From: Algiphilus sp. | GTDB lineage: Bacteria > Pseudomonadota > Gammaproteobacteria > Nevskiales > Nevskiaceae | NCBI GenBank assembly: GCA_022763315.1 | Contig: JALEHA010000097.1 | Coordinates: 1 to 33,813 of the forward strand | Direction: 5' to 3' | DNA: 33,813 nt | Shown here: positions 1 through 7,516 of the stretch, piece after piece | Layout of the letters: each line of letters begins with the position of its first letter | How positions within the stretch are numbered: position 1 is the first letter of the stretch | Translations under genes and position numbers: made by a program | Notes under the pieces: generated by a model | Database searches by the model: none | Told to the model about the DNA's origin: nothing | The model's input: only the letters and a program-made list of their open reading frames with translations

Positions 1-931
1 CCTTCTCGTTGGTATCCAGCAGCTGGTTCATGCCTTCGGCAAGACGCAGGAAGAAGTCTTCCTTGTCCACCACCGATACCCGCGCCGAGAAATCCCCATT
101 CACCGCACCCTGCACGATGTCGCTGACTTCCTGCTCCACCGCCACTTCCGCCGTACGGTCCAGCCACTCCACTACCGTGCCCGCGCGGCTGCCGTCGCCT
201 TCGAAGATGGGGCTGGCGGTGAGGCGGAAGGTGCGTCCACCCAGCGTCATCTGGGTGCGATGACTGCCTTCCAGCCGCGACAGCAGGGCGATCTGATGCT
301 CGGGATGCTTGTGAAAGCGATCGATGCTGGCATTCTCGAGCTGAGAGACCGTGAATCCCGGCATGTCCTTGCGGATATCCGCTTCAGCGCGCGCGAGCAT
401 CGCGCGCACGGCGGCGTTCATGTACACGATGCGCCGCTCGTTGTCGGCGATCATGACATTGGTTGGCACGTTCTCCAGGGCACCGCGAATGCGCAGATTC
501 TGACGATTGTCTTTGGCGACCTGGGTGCGGTCCATCGCGTACTTGATGACTTTGATGGGCCGACCACCCGCGTCGAGGATGGCGTTGTAGATGGCTTCCA
601 GCCAGATTTCCTCGCCATTCTTGGCAAAACGGCGGTAGAGGCCCGACTCGCCCTGACCGCGACCGAGTCGGTCCCAGAAATCGCGATACGCCGGTCCGCG
701 CGCTTCTTCCAAGTCCATGAAGATCTGGTGATGGCGGCCGCGAATCTCGGCCAGGGTGTAACCCACTGTGGCGAGGAAGTGGTCGTTCGCGTCGAGGATG
801 TTGCCTTTGAGGTCGAACTCGATGACGGCCATGCCTTCATTGATCGCTCGGACGCGATTCTCGAGCTCATTGACGTATTCGGCGTGACGCCGGCCGAAGC
901 GGGAGAAGAAGCCTCTGGATTTACGCATCAT
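1..931 (-). CDS. Soluble PAS-PAS methyl-accepting chemotaxis protein, N-terminal part (cut by window edge)
   Basis: The minus strand is open from ATG at 931 to the window edge, giving about 310 residues with no stop. The protein starts MMRKSRGFFSRFGRR. A first PAS domain lies at about residues 27-135, with the usual FW...L..G and YRRFAKNGEEIWLEA pattern closed by a PAC-like end (KYAMDRTQ). A second PAS domain lies at about 148-265 (ENVPTNVMIADNERRIVYMN). A HAMP-like stretch (VNGDFSARV) follows. There is no membrane segment, so it should be a cytoplasmic receptor sensing an internal signal such as redox state or a bound cofactor, as in the Aer/BdlA type. The methyl-accepting signalling tip is not in the window, so receptor status is inferred from this architecture and from the cheW 21 bases upstream. 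A GGAAGG ribosome site sits about 9 bases before the start; the next codon is also ATG. Confidence 0.85.
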   Translation of the reverse strand, partial: MMRKSRGFFSRFGRRHAEYVNELENRVRAINEGMAVIEFDLKGNILDANDHFLATVGYTLAEIRGRHHQIFMDLEEARGPAYRDFWDRLGRGQGESGLYRRFAKNGEEIWLEAIYNAILDAGGRPIKVIKYAMDRTQVAKDNRQNLRIRGALENVPTNVMIADNERRIVYMNAAVRAMLARAEADIRKDMPGFTVSQLENASIDRFHKHPEHQIALLSRLEGSHRTQMTLGGRTFRLTASPIFEGDGSRAGTVVEWLDRTAEVAVEQEVSDIVQGAVNGDFSARVSVVDKEDFFLRLAEGMNQLLDTNEK

Positions 932-952
932 TGAAGCTTTCCTTCCACGAAG

Positions 953-1462
953 CTATTGCGCCAGACGTTGCACAAGCTGCATCTCGCGGCTGCTCATCAG
1001 CCCCTCGATGTCGAGCAGGATGAGCATGCGTTCCTCCACCGAGCCCAAGCCCGTGATGAAGGCGATATCGACGGTCTGCCCGAATTCGGGGGGATCGAAG
1101 ATCTGGTCCGGTTGCAGGGCGATCACGTCCGACACGCGATCCACGACCGCACCCACGACGCGATCCGAGAGGTTGAGCACGATCATGACGGTGAATTCGT
1201 CGTACTCCGCCTTGGCCAGCTTGAATTTCAGCCGCAGATCGATCACCGGCACGATCGTGCCGCGCAGATTGATCACGCCTTTGATGAAGGCGGGTGCGTC
1301 GGGGATCCGGGTCACGATGTCGTAGCCGCGGATCTCCTTCACCTTCAGGATGTCGACGCCATACTCCTCGTCGCCCAGCGCGAAGGTCAGAAACTCGCGC
1401 GAAGCCCCGCTCTTGTCGTGGCTTTCCTCAATGGCGCGTTCAGCAATGGCTTGTGCGTGCAT
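953..1462 (-). CDS. cheW: CheW chemotaxis coupling protein
   Basis: This protein of 169 residues is a single CheW domain. An N-terminal tail of about 22 residues leads into FLTFALGDEEYGVDILKVKEI, then the conserved core PAFIKGVINLRGTIVPVIDLR and the closing VDRVSDVIAL. CheW links receptors to the CheA kinase in the chemosensory array on the cytoplasmic side of the membrane or in a cytoplasmic cluster. It lies 22 bases after the second cheA and 21 bases before the PAS receptor, so it most likely serves that pair. It is distinct from the longer ParP protein upstream, which also carries a CheW-like domain. The family call is certain; which array it joins is inferred from position. Confidence 0.96.
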   Translation of the reverse strand: MHAQAIAERAIEESHDKSGASREFLTFALGDEEYGVDILKVKEIRGYDIVTRIPDAPAFIKGVINLRGTIVPVIDLRLKFKLAKAEYDEFTVMIVLNLSDRVVGAVVDRVSDVIALQPDQIFDPPEFGQTVDIAFITGLGSVEERMLILLDIEGLMSSREMQLVQRLAQ

Positions 1463-1484
1463 GCATGCTCCGTGGTATCAGAGG

Positions 1485-3479
1485 CTAGGCGGCCTGCGGT
1501 TGGCGCAGGCCACGGACGATGTCGCCGACATCGAGGATCAGCGCCACTCGGCCATCGCCGAGAATGGTCGCGCCCGCAATGCCTTCGATACGTCGAAAAT
1601 TGGTGCTCAGGCTTTTCACGACCGCCTGTTGCTGGCCGATCAGCTGATCGACGACCAGGGCGATACGACGCCCCTCGGCCTCGACCAGAATCGCGATGGA
1701 TTCGGTCAGTGGTGGCGCCTCGCCTGGCGTTCCGAGGCGCGCGCGCATCGAGACGATGGGCACGAAGTCCCCGCGCATGCGCAGCAAACGGGGATGGCCC
1801 GCAACGCCTTCGATATCGCAGGGACGCGGCTGCATGGACTCGATGACCTCGCCCAGCGGCAGCACCAGAACCTGATCGCCCACCGCGATCTGCATGCCAT
1901 CGACAATCGCCAGTGTCAGCGGCAGGCGGATGGTCAGGCGCGTGCCGGCGCCAGGTGTGGAGCTGATGTCCATGCGTCCGGACAGCGCGGCAATATTCCG
2001 CCGCACCACGTCCATACCCACGCCCCGGCCCGAGACATCGGTGACATTCTCCGCAGTGGAGAATCCGGGCTCGAAGATCAGCTGCCAGATCTCTTCGTCC
2101 GTAGCTGGGTCTTCCTGGATGATGCCGTTGAACCGGGCCTTCTCCAGGATCCGTTCGCGGTCGAGGCCACCGCCGTCGTCGCTGATCTCGATCAGCACCT
2201 GGCCGGATTCATGGCGTGCCGCTAATGAGAGCGTGCCCTCGGGCGGCTTGCCGGCAGCGGCACGCTTTTCGGGGCTTTCAATGCCGTGGTCGACGGCGTT
2301 GCGCACCAGGTGCGTCAGTGGGTCCGACAGCCGCTCAATGAGACTCTTGTCGAGCTCGGTGGCTTCCCCGCTCATCTGCAGCCGCACCTGCTTGCCGAGC
2401 TTGCTGGCCAGATCGCGCACCATGCGCGGGAAGCGGCTGAACACCATGCCCACCGGCATCATGCGCACCGACATCACGGCTTCCTGCAGATGCCGGGTAT
2501 TGCGTTCCAGCTCGGACAGGCCATTGAGCAGCCGTTCATTGGCCACCGGGTCGAGTCCACTCGAATCCTGTGCGATGGCGGCCTGGGTGATGACCAACTC
2601 GCCCACCAGATTGATCAGGGCGTCGACCTTATCGACCGGCACGCGAATGGACGCCTGCTCGGACGCGCTTGCCGATGCCACCTTGGGTGGTGCCGCGCTC
2701 GAGGCAACCTGCTCGGGCCGCTCCGCAGCAGCTTGCGGTGTCGCCTCGGCCGTCGGCGCGAGAGGATCGACTTGCAGCGTGCAGTCATCCTCCACCCATT
2801 CGAAGATCTCGCGCACCTGCGCCTCGGCAATCTCGCCGGTCAGCTCGATGTCCCAGCCCAGAAGCAGCGCTTCCGGGTTGAGTTCCTGCAAACCCGGCAG
2901 CGCGGCGACATCGCAACGCACCTGGCATTCGCCGAGGTGGTGCAGTTCACGCAGAATGCCGATCGGGTCGTTACCCGTCTTGAGGAGATGTGGCTCCGGC
3001 ACGAAGTGAATGCGCCAGCCCACGCCAGCGGAAGCCGTTGTCGATGCGCTGGCGACGCGATCGGACGCACCGGCCGCCGCGACGGCCGGTGCCGCCTCAT
3101 GCAACCCTTCCAGCGCGGAGAGCACGGGCTTGAGGGTGGCGGTATCGACCGATTCGCCCGCGCGAGCGGCGTCGATCTGCTGCCGCACGCAGTCAGCGGC
3201 GGACAGCAGGGCATTGATTTCCGGGCTGCCGAGACGGCGCTGCCCGGATCGGGCCTGGTCGAGCAGCGATTCCAGGTGATGCGTGACTTCTGCGATATCG
3301 GGAAAGCCGAAGGTCGCCGCCCCACCCTTGATGGAATGCGCGGCGCGGAAGACGGCGTGCAGCGTGTCCTCATCCGCCTGGCCGTTCTCCAACGCGAGCA
3401 ATCCGGCTTCGAGCGTGGCCAGACCCTCTTCGGATTCGTCGAAGAAGGCTTCCCGAAAGCGTGAGACGTCAATACCCAC
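1485..3479 (-). CDS. cheA: CheA histidine kinase, second copy
   Basis: This 664-residue kinase autophosphorylates and passes phosphate to CheY. The N-terminal Hpt domain has the phospho-acceptor His48 in AAHSIKGGAATFGF. A folded segment at about 154-240 (WRIHFVPEPHLLKTGNDP through FEWVEDDCTLQV) looks like a P2-type regulator-docking domain. An Ala/Pro linker follows, then dimerisation P3 from about 277 (VDKVDALINLVGELVITQ). The ATPase domain has an N box around Asn394 (VRNAVDHGIE), G1 DDGGG at 434 and G2 GRGVGMD at 484. A CheW-like P5 domain ends the protein. All catalytic boxes are intact. It sits 12 bases after a cheY and 22 before cheW, so the three form one co-transcribed unit. It differs from the other CheA in this window, which lacks the 154-240 domain. 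Confidence 0.97.
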   Translation of the reverse strand: MGIDVSRFREAFFDESEEGLATLEAGLLALENGQADEDTLHAVFRAAHSIKGGAATFGFPDIAEVTHHLESLLDQARSGQRRLGSPEINALLSAADCVRQQIDAARAGESVDTATLKPVLSALEGLHEAAPAVAAAGASDRVASASTTASAGVGWRIHFVPEPHLLKTGNDPIGILRELHHLGECQVRCDVAALPGLQELNPEALLLGWDIELTGEIAEAQVREIFEWVEDDCTLQVDPLAPTAEATPQAAAERPEQVASSAAPPKVASASASEQASIRVPVDKVDALINLVGELVITQAAIAQDSSGLDPVANERLLNGLSELERNTRHLQEAVMSVRMMPVGMVFSRFPRMVRDLASKLGKQVRLQMSGEATELDKSLIERLSDPLTHLVRNAVDHGIESPEKRAAAGKPPEGTLSLAARHESGQVLIEISDDGGGLDRERILEKARFNGIIQEDPATDEEIWQLIFEPGFSTAENVTDVSGRGVGMDVVRRNIAALSGRMDISSTPGAGTRLTIRLPLTLAIVDGMQIAVGDQVLVLPLGEVIESMQPRPCDIEGVAGHPRLLRMRGDFVPIVSMRARLGTPGEAPPLTESIAILVEAEGRRIALVVDQLIGQQQAVVKSLSTNFRRIEGIAGATILGDGRVALILDVGDIVRGLRQPQAA

Positions 3480-3491
3480 CGGTCGTGCCTA

Positions 3492-3854
3492 TCAGCCCAA
3501 CACGCGGCGAATGGTCGCCACGAGGTTGTCGGGCTCGAAGGGCTTCACAATCCAGCCCGTGGCGCCCGCTTCCTTGCCCTCGCTCTTGCGCTCCATCGAG
3601 GACTCCGTGGTCAGCATCAGCAAGGGCGTGTACTGGTAATTGGACAGCGTGCGCAGCTTGCGGATCAGTGAGATGCCGTCCATCTTCGGCATGTTCACGT
3701 CTGCAAGCACGAGATCGAAGCTGTTGTTCTCAGCGATCGAGAGGGCCTCGCTGCCATCTTCGGCTTCGGAAACTTCAAAGCCGGCATCGCGCAGCGTGAA
3801 GGCGACCATCTGCCGCATCGAGGCGGAATCGTCGACAGTAAGGATGTGTGGCAT
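3492..3854 (-). CDS. cheY: CheY-like single-domain response regulator (second copy)
   Basis: This 120-residue protein is a lone receiver domain. The acidic pocket is VDDS near residues 7-10, the phospho-acceptor is Asp52 in LADVNMPKMDG, the switch Thr is in MLTTESS and the conserved Lys is in WIVKPF. A Trp stands where CheY of E. coli has Tyr106. The gene starts 3 bases after the STAS gene and ends 12 bases before the second cheA, so it is almost certainly phosphorylated by that kinase. It has no output domain; it may bind the motor, act as a phosphate sink, or act on another target. Which of these holds cannot be read from the sequence. The paralogue beside cheZ is the more obvious motor-binding CheY. 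Confidence 0.95.
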   Translation of the reverse strand: MPHILTVDDSASMRQMVAFTLRDAGFEVSEAEDGSEALSIAENNSFDLVLADVNMPKMDGISLIRKLRTLSNYQYTPLLMLTTESSMERKSEGKEAGATGWIVKPFEPDNLVATIRRVLG

Positions 3855-3857
3855 GAA

Positions 3858-4175
3858 TCAGCTCTGTGGCAACGGTGAGTGGGAGGAAAGCGCGAGATGA
3901 TCAGCCAGGCCCAGCCAGTGGACGGCATCGCGCAAGGGATCGGAGATCCGCGTCCATTGCGTGGACCGCTCGACGAGCATGCGGTCACGGAAGAAGACCA
4001 CCAACAACTGCAGACCCGCCGTGCTGACCCGGTCGACGGCACCGCCGTCAAGCGTCAATGGGCCCTGCTCTTCCACATGCGCGACCAAAGTCTGGCGAAG
4101 GCTGTCGATGCCTCCCATGTGCAAATCGGCCGGAAGCGTGATGGAGGCCGATGTGACGTCCGACTCGACTGGCAT
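3858..4175 (-). CDS. STAS-domain protein at the head of the second chemosensory operon
   Basis: This 105-residue protein is a single STAS domain of the anti-sigma-factor-antagonist/MlaB type. The signature loop DRVSTAGLQLLVVFF carries the Ser and Thr that, in family members, are phosphorylated by a partner kinase. The protein starts MPVESDVTSASITLPADL. An AAGGAG ribosome site lies 7 bases before ATG at 4175, which settles the start; an ATG a few bases upstream is out of frame. It leads the STAS-cheY-cheA-cheW-mcp unit. STAS proteins in chemosensory clusters have been linked to array function, but no switch kinase or PP2C phosphatase is visible here, so its role is open. The family call is strong; the function is inference. 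Confidence 0.88.
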   Translation of the reverse strand: MPVESDVTSASITLPADLHMGGIDSLRQTLVAHVEEQGPLTLDGGAVDRVSTAGLQLLVVFFRDRMLVERSTQWTRISDPLRDAVHWLGLADHLALSSHSPLPQS

Positions 4176-4212
4176 GCATCAACTCCTTGTTGGATGGCGT
4201 TGCAAATCACGC

Positions 4213-4228
4213 AGCAATTAACGGCCAA
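4213..4228 (-). promoter_or_regulatory. Near-consensus sigma-54 element with a one-base-short spacer
   Basis: On the minus strand the sequence TTGGCCGTTAATTGCT resembles the sigma-54 consensus TTGGCACG-N4-TTGCT with one A missing. The GG and GC pairs are separated by 9 bases where 10 is the rule. It would put a start about 26 bases before the STAS start codon, like the flhB promoter spacing. Sigma-54 is strict about spacing, so this may be a weak or decayed site. It is the best promoter candidate seen in this gap. Confidence 0.3.
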
Positions 4229-4377
4229 TCCGGCACGGAATGAGCGTTCAAGCCGACCGGCGGCGGCGCTATCCGCATGAGTGGTTATTCGGGTCCGAGC
4301 GCCTGTGATAGCCATGCCAAGCGGCACGCCGCAGGGCGTTCCGGATACGCTTGGGTTGGTGTCGGAAGCGCGACAGC

Positions 4378-4399
4378 CGCCGTCGGCAAAGCGACGGCG
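4378..4399 (-). terminator. GC-rich hairpin just after parP
   Basis: An 8-bp perfect inverted repeat (4378-4385 with 4392-4399) encloses a 6-base loop, starting about 10 bases after the parP stop. No T run follows in the direction of transcription, so it is at most a weak or factor-dependent terminator, or a 3' end stabiliser. Its place at the end of the long che/mot/par operon and before a separate unit supports a boundary role. Confidence 0.35.
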
Positions 4400-4408
4400 C
4401 GGCGGTTG

Positions 4409-5170
4409 TCAGTTGTGTAGTGCGAACAGGGTGGCAGGGTCGAGCAACTGCACCAGGCTGTCCGGGCGGCGCAACAGCGCCACCACGTGCTGGGTCATGG
4501 CGCCTACCGATGGTGGCGGCTCGACCTTGGCCCCGTCGAAACGCAGGATTTCCTGTACCGCGTCCACCAGCAAGCCGAGCAGATCGTCGTCGTGCTCAAT
4601 GACAATGACGCGGGCCAGCCCGTCGCGTGCTTCGGGCTGCCATCCGAGCAGCCGGGCAATATCGAAGACCGGGACGACGATGCCGCGCAAATTTGCCATG
4701 CCCACCAGCGTCGGCGGTGCGTGCGGCATCGGTTCCATGTGCGGCGGGCGCACGATTTCGCGCACCAGGCTCACGTCCAGTGCATAGGTCTGCGCCCCCA
4801 AATTGAACACCACCCATTCCCGGGGCGGTGCAGCGTGCGGGTCGGGCTCCTCCGGCATTGGCGCGGGCACCTGCACGGGCACGGCCATCAGCGGCGCACC
4901 GGCCTGCGTGTCGCCATTGCGGAGAGCGGACGGTTGCAACCGCGAGGGCTGCGGCGTAGCGGGAACGCTGGCTGCTGTGCCCGCCGCGCCTGACGCCGAC
5001 GCGGTGCCTGCCGTCGAGGAGGCTGTGGCTGCGTGCCCGTCGCCCGGGAACGGCCGGCTTGCTTCCGCCACCGGCTCAGGCGCCAGACTGTGCGCTCGCT
5101 CCACACTAGGTGCGGTATCGGGCGCAAGCATGCTGTCGAAGAAGCCTTGGAGATCGTTTGTTTCCGCCAT
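4409..5170 (-). CDS. parP: ParP-like protein with C-terminal CheW-like domain
   Basis: The protein has 253 residues from MAETNDLQGFFDSML. Residues about 20-115 are a low-complexity Ala/Pro/Ser-rich linker. Residues about 118-253 form a CheW-like domain (EWVVFNLGAQTYALDVSLV, then GMANLRGIVVPVFDIARLL). In Vibrio and Pseudomonas this architecture directly after parC is ParP, whose CheW-like domain binds CheA and receptor tips and keeps chemosensory arrays at the pole together with ParC. The start at 5170 follows the parC stop by one base; an ATG at 5200 inside parC is possible but would add a 10-residue leader of no family character. It is the last gene of the flhB-to-parP run, and a hairpin follows it. 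Plain CheW is the alternative; the linker and position favour ParP. Confidence 0.88.
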   Translation of the reverse strand: MAETNDLQGFFDSMLAPDTAPSVERAHSLAPEPVAEASRPFPGDGHAATASSTAGTASASGAAGTAASVPATPQPSRLQPSALRNGDTQAGAPLMAVPVQVPAPMPEEPDPHAAPPREWVVFNLGAQTYALDVSLVREIVRPPHMEPMPHAPPTLVGMANLRGIVVPVFDIARLLGWQPEARDGLARVIVIEHDDDLLGLLVDAVQEILRFDGAKVEPPPSVGAMTQHVVALLRRPDSLVQLLDPATLFALHN

Positions 5171-5171
5171 G

Positions 5172-5933
5172 TCACGCTGCCTGTTCTGATGCCGCCCCAT
5201 GCCCTAGTAGATGCTCGTACAGCGCTTCGTAGGTCGAGGATGCGTGTCGATAGGGTGCGCAGTGCGTGACGGGCTTGCCGTCGCGCGCCGCTTCGCGAAT
5301 GCGTGTGTCCATGGGCACGACGCCCCCGTCAAAAACCTTGTCGCCCCAGCGTTCCCGGATCTCTGCCAGCGTTTCGTGTGCAATCCGCACTCGCCGGTCC
5401 ATCAGGGTGGGCAGCAGGATGGGCTCGGGTACCGAGGCGCCGGCGTTGCGCATCATTTCCACCGTACGCAACAGACCTTCAAGACCATTGAGCGCGAGGG
5501 GGTCCGTCTGCACCGGCACGACGATGGCGTCGGCAGCCGCCAGCGCGTTGATCAGCAAGCCACCCAGCATGGGTGGTGTATCGATGATGATGCGCGCATA
5601 ACGCTCACGCAGCGGCTGCAGTGCCTGGCCGAGGCGACGTCCCATGCCAGCCGTACCGCCCTGCTGGCGTTCCAGCGTGGCCAGTCGGGCATTGGCGCCG
5701 AGCATCATGATGCCTTCCACGGCGGTGGGACAGGGGTCGCCCCGGCCGACGGTGAGTAGCTTCTCGGCTCCGGAGCCGTCGCGTGCGCGCAAGTAGCTGG
5801 TTGCGGAGGCGTGCGGATCCAGGTCGATCAACAGACAGGCCTCGCGCCGCTCCGAGGCAATCCCGGCGAGCGCGACGGCGGTAGTGGTCTTGCCCACCCC
5901 GCCCTTCTGATTGGCGACAGCCCATACGCTCAT
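5172..5933 (-). CDS. parC: ParC-type ParA/MinD family ATPase for chemotaxis array placement
   Basis: This 253-residue ParA-family ATPase has a deviant Walker A at residues 8-18 (NQKGGVGKTTT), a switch region with IIIDTPPML, and LIDLDPHASAT near residue 37. ParA-type ATPases form nucleotide-dependent dimers that position cargo. Those located between motD and a CheW-like parP are ParC, which localises the chemotaxis array at the cell pole and partitions it at division. The start overlaps the motD stop by four bases (ATGA), showing translational coupling. It is unlikely to be a plasmid or chromosome segregation ParA because there is no parB or parS site nearby. It is separate from FlhG, another MinD-like ATPase in this window that counts flagella. 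Confidence 0.92.
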   Translation of the reverse strand: MSVWAVANQKGGVGKTTTAVALAGIASERREACLLIDLDPHASATSYLRARDGSGAEKLLTVGRGDPCPTAVEGIMMLGANARLATLERQQGGTAGMGRRLGQALQPLRERYARIIIDTPPMLGGLLINALAAADAIVVPVQTDPLALNGLEGLLRTVEMMRNAGASVPEPILLPTLMDRRVRIAHETLAEIRERWGDKVFDGGVVPMDTRIREAARDGKPVTHCAPYRHASSTYEALYEHLLGHGAASEQAA

Positions 5934-6763
5934 GCTCTGGCTCCTGGCTGCGGCGGCGCGACGTTTTCATCGGCAAGCACCACGATGGTGACGCGTCGGT
6001 TGCGATTGCGCCCTTCGAGGGTCGCATTGCTTTCCAGCGGCCGGAATTCGCCGAAACCCGCTACGGTCATGCGTTCCGGTTGCACACCGCCACCGCGCAG
6101 CATGTGCACCACGCTGGCGGCGCGCGCTGCGGACAATTCCCAATTGGAGGGAAACCGCACCGTGCGGATCGGTAGATTGTCGGTGTGTCCTTCGATGCGC
6201 AGGGGATACAGAAACTGCGCCAGAACCGTGCTGATCTCGGCGATGACCTCGCGTGCCGGCGGTGTCAGCTCGGCCGAACCACTGGTGAACAGAATGTCGG
6301 CTTGGATCTCCACTTCCAGCCAGTCGCGGCCGTTGTGCACGCGCACGGCGCCTTCCTCCACCAGATGAGCCAGCTTGCGTTCGAGATCCGCACCCAGTTC
6401 CACCAACTCCGGATGGGCGGCATTCTGCGTCGACCGCTGTGGCGGCAGCCGTGCCATCGGCATGTCGGCCTGCAGGCCGGCGGGATGCGGAATCGGCCGG
6501 GTGATCGACATCAGATCGAGCGAGCTTTCGCGAATCGCGCGGCGCGGTGCAAGATCCCCTATTTCAATGGGCTGGATCATGCGCGGTGGGCCGCCGAATG
6601 CGACCACCATGGCGTCGGAGAGCACCCGCATCTTGCCCTCGTTGATCGAACTCACCGCATACATCACGACGAAGAAGGCCAGCAGCAGGGTGACGAGGTC
6701 GCCATAGGGAATGGCCCAGGCTTCGTGGTTGATGTGGTCCTCGTGTTTGGCTTTGCGCCCCAT
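5930..6763 (-). CDS. motD: MotB-family stator protein MotD
   Basis: This 277-residue protein is the peptidoglycan-binding half of a stator. The single membrane segment (about residues 17-38) begins with YGDLVTLLLAFFVVMYAVSS; Asp22 is in the place of the ion-binding Asp of MotB. A plug and linker follow, then a C-terminal OmpA-like domain from about residue 165 (ILFTSGSAELTP) with the peptidoglycan motif IEGHTDNLPIRT and the NRNRRVTI end. It starts 12 bases after motC and overlaps parC by ATGA. Together with MotC it forms an ion channel that drives rotation through FliG. Ion type (proton or sodium) cannot be decided here. No other stator genes are in the window. Confidence 0.95.
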   Translation of the reverse strand: MGRKAKHEDHINHEAWAIPYGDLVTLLLAFFVVMYAVSSINEGKMRVLSDAMVVAFGGPPRMIQPIEIGDLAPRRAIRESSLDLMSITRPIPHPAGLQADMPMARLPPQRSTQNAAHPELVELGADLERKLAHLVEEGAVRVHNGRDWLEVEIQADILFTSGSAELTPPAREVIAEISTVLAQFLYPLRIEGHTDNLPIRTVRFPSNWELSAARAASVVHMLRGGGVQPERMTVAGFGEFRPLESNATLEGRNRNRRVTIVVLADENVAPPQPGARA

Positions 6764-6775
6764 GACGGTCCGCTC

Positions 6776-7516
6776 CTAGTGCAGAAAGCCGCGCAGACGC
6801 GCTTCGATGTTGCGCGGATTGTCGCCGCGGGCGATGCCGACGAGGCCTTCCACCACCATCTCGCGAGTGCGCGTCTGGTCGGCGATGACGGCCTTGAGCT
6901 TGGCGGCCACCGGCAGAAAGAAGAGGTTGGCGGCGCCGATACCATAGATGGTGGCGACGAAGGCGGCGGCGATGCCCTTTCCGAGCTTGCTCGGGTCGGC
7001 GAGGTTCTGCATGACCGCCATCAGGCCAAGCACGGCGCCAATAATGCCGAGCGTGGGGGCATAGATGCCCATGCCCTCGAAGACCTTGGCGCCGGCGTTG
7101 TCACCGTGCTCGCGGGCATCGATCTCAACCTCCAGCGTACTGCGCAGCACGTCCGGTTCGGAGCCGTCGACCAGCAGTTGCAAGCCCTTCTTGATAAATG
7201 GGTCGCTCTGCTCTTCCACCGCCGGCTCGAGCGCGAGCAAGCCCTGCTTGCGCGCCAGATTGCTCCATTCCACCACTTCGTTGATCAGCGCCTCGGCTTC
7301 CTGCACCGGTGGACGGAAAATCCACTTGAAGATCTTCATCGCGTGCTTGAGCGTGGCCGGCGGCGTATGAATGCAGATCGAGGCCACGGTACCGACCAGA
7401 ACGATAACGAAGGCAGCACCCGACAGCAGCGCCATGACGCCGGAGCCCTTCAGAACACTGCCGCCCACGACCGCGATCGCGGCCAGGATCAAGCCGAGGG
7501 GCGTCATCTTGTCCAT
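6776..7516 (-). CDS. motC: MotA-family stator protein MotC
   Basis: The protein has 246 residues and four expected membrane segments: two near the N terminus (about 5-20 and 28-48) and two near the C terminus (about 150-168 and 182-205), with a cytoplasmic loop between them. The conserved YAPTLGIIGAVLGLMAVMQNL and the following GIAAAFVATIYGIGAANLFFLP are MotA/PomA signatures around the channel. The ATG overlaps the cheA stop as TGATG, so translation is coupled. Its place between cheA and motD is that of motC in Pseudomonas, except that cheB is missing in between. With MotD it makes a membrane stator unit whose loop pushes on FliG. Confidence 0.95.
   Translation of the reverse strand: MDKMTPLGLILAAIAVVGGSVLKGSGVMALLSGAAFVIVLVGTVASICIHTPPATLKHAMKIFKWIFRPPVQEAEALINEVVEWSNLARKQGLLALEPAVEEQSDPFIKKGLQLLVDGSEPDVLRSTLEVEIDAREHGDNAGAKVFEGMGIYAPTLGIIGAVLGLMAVMQNLADPSKLGKGIAAAFVATIYGIGAANLFFLPVAAKLKAVIADQTRTREMVVEGLVGIARGDNPRNIEARLRGFLH

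Noticed and set aside
256..3464. Long plus-strand open frames of His/Asp/Gln-rich protein opposite the cheW and cheA genes
   Set aside because: They are antisense shadows produced by high GC codon bias; the minus-strand products are clear family members and the plus-strand products match nothing recognisable.
4201..4216. Minus-strand TGCTGCGTGATTTGCA upstream of the STAS gene as a sigma-54 promoter
   Set aside because: The TTGCA half is good, but the invariant GG of the upstream half is broken (GC), so it was not called.
4235..4260. Sigma-28 promoter for the STAS-cheY-cheA unit (GCCGGATT-like -10)
   Set aside because: The -10 has an extra base and no acceptable -35 was present at the right distance.
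5172..5933. ParA of a plasmid or chromosome partition system
   Set aside because: There is no parB or parS nearby and it is coupled to motD and parP, the place of the chemotaxis ParC.
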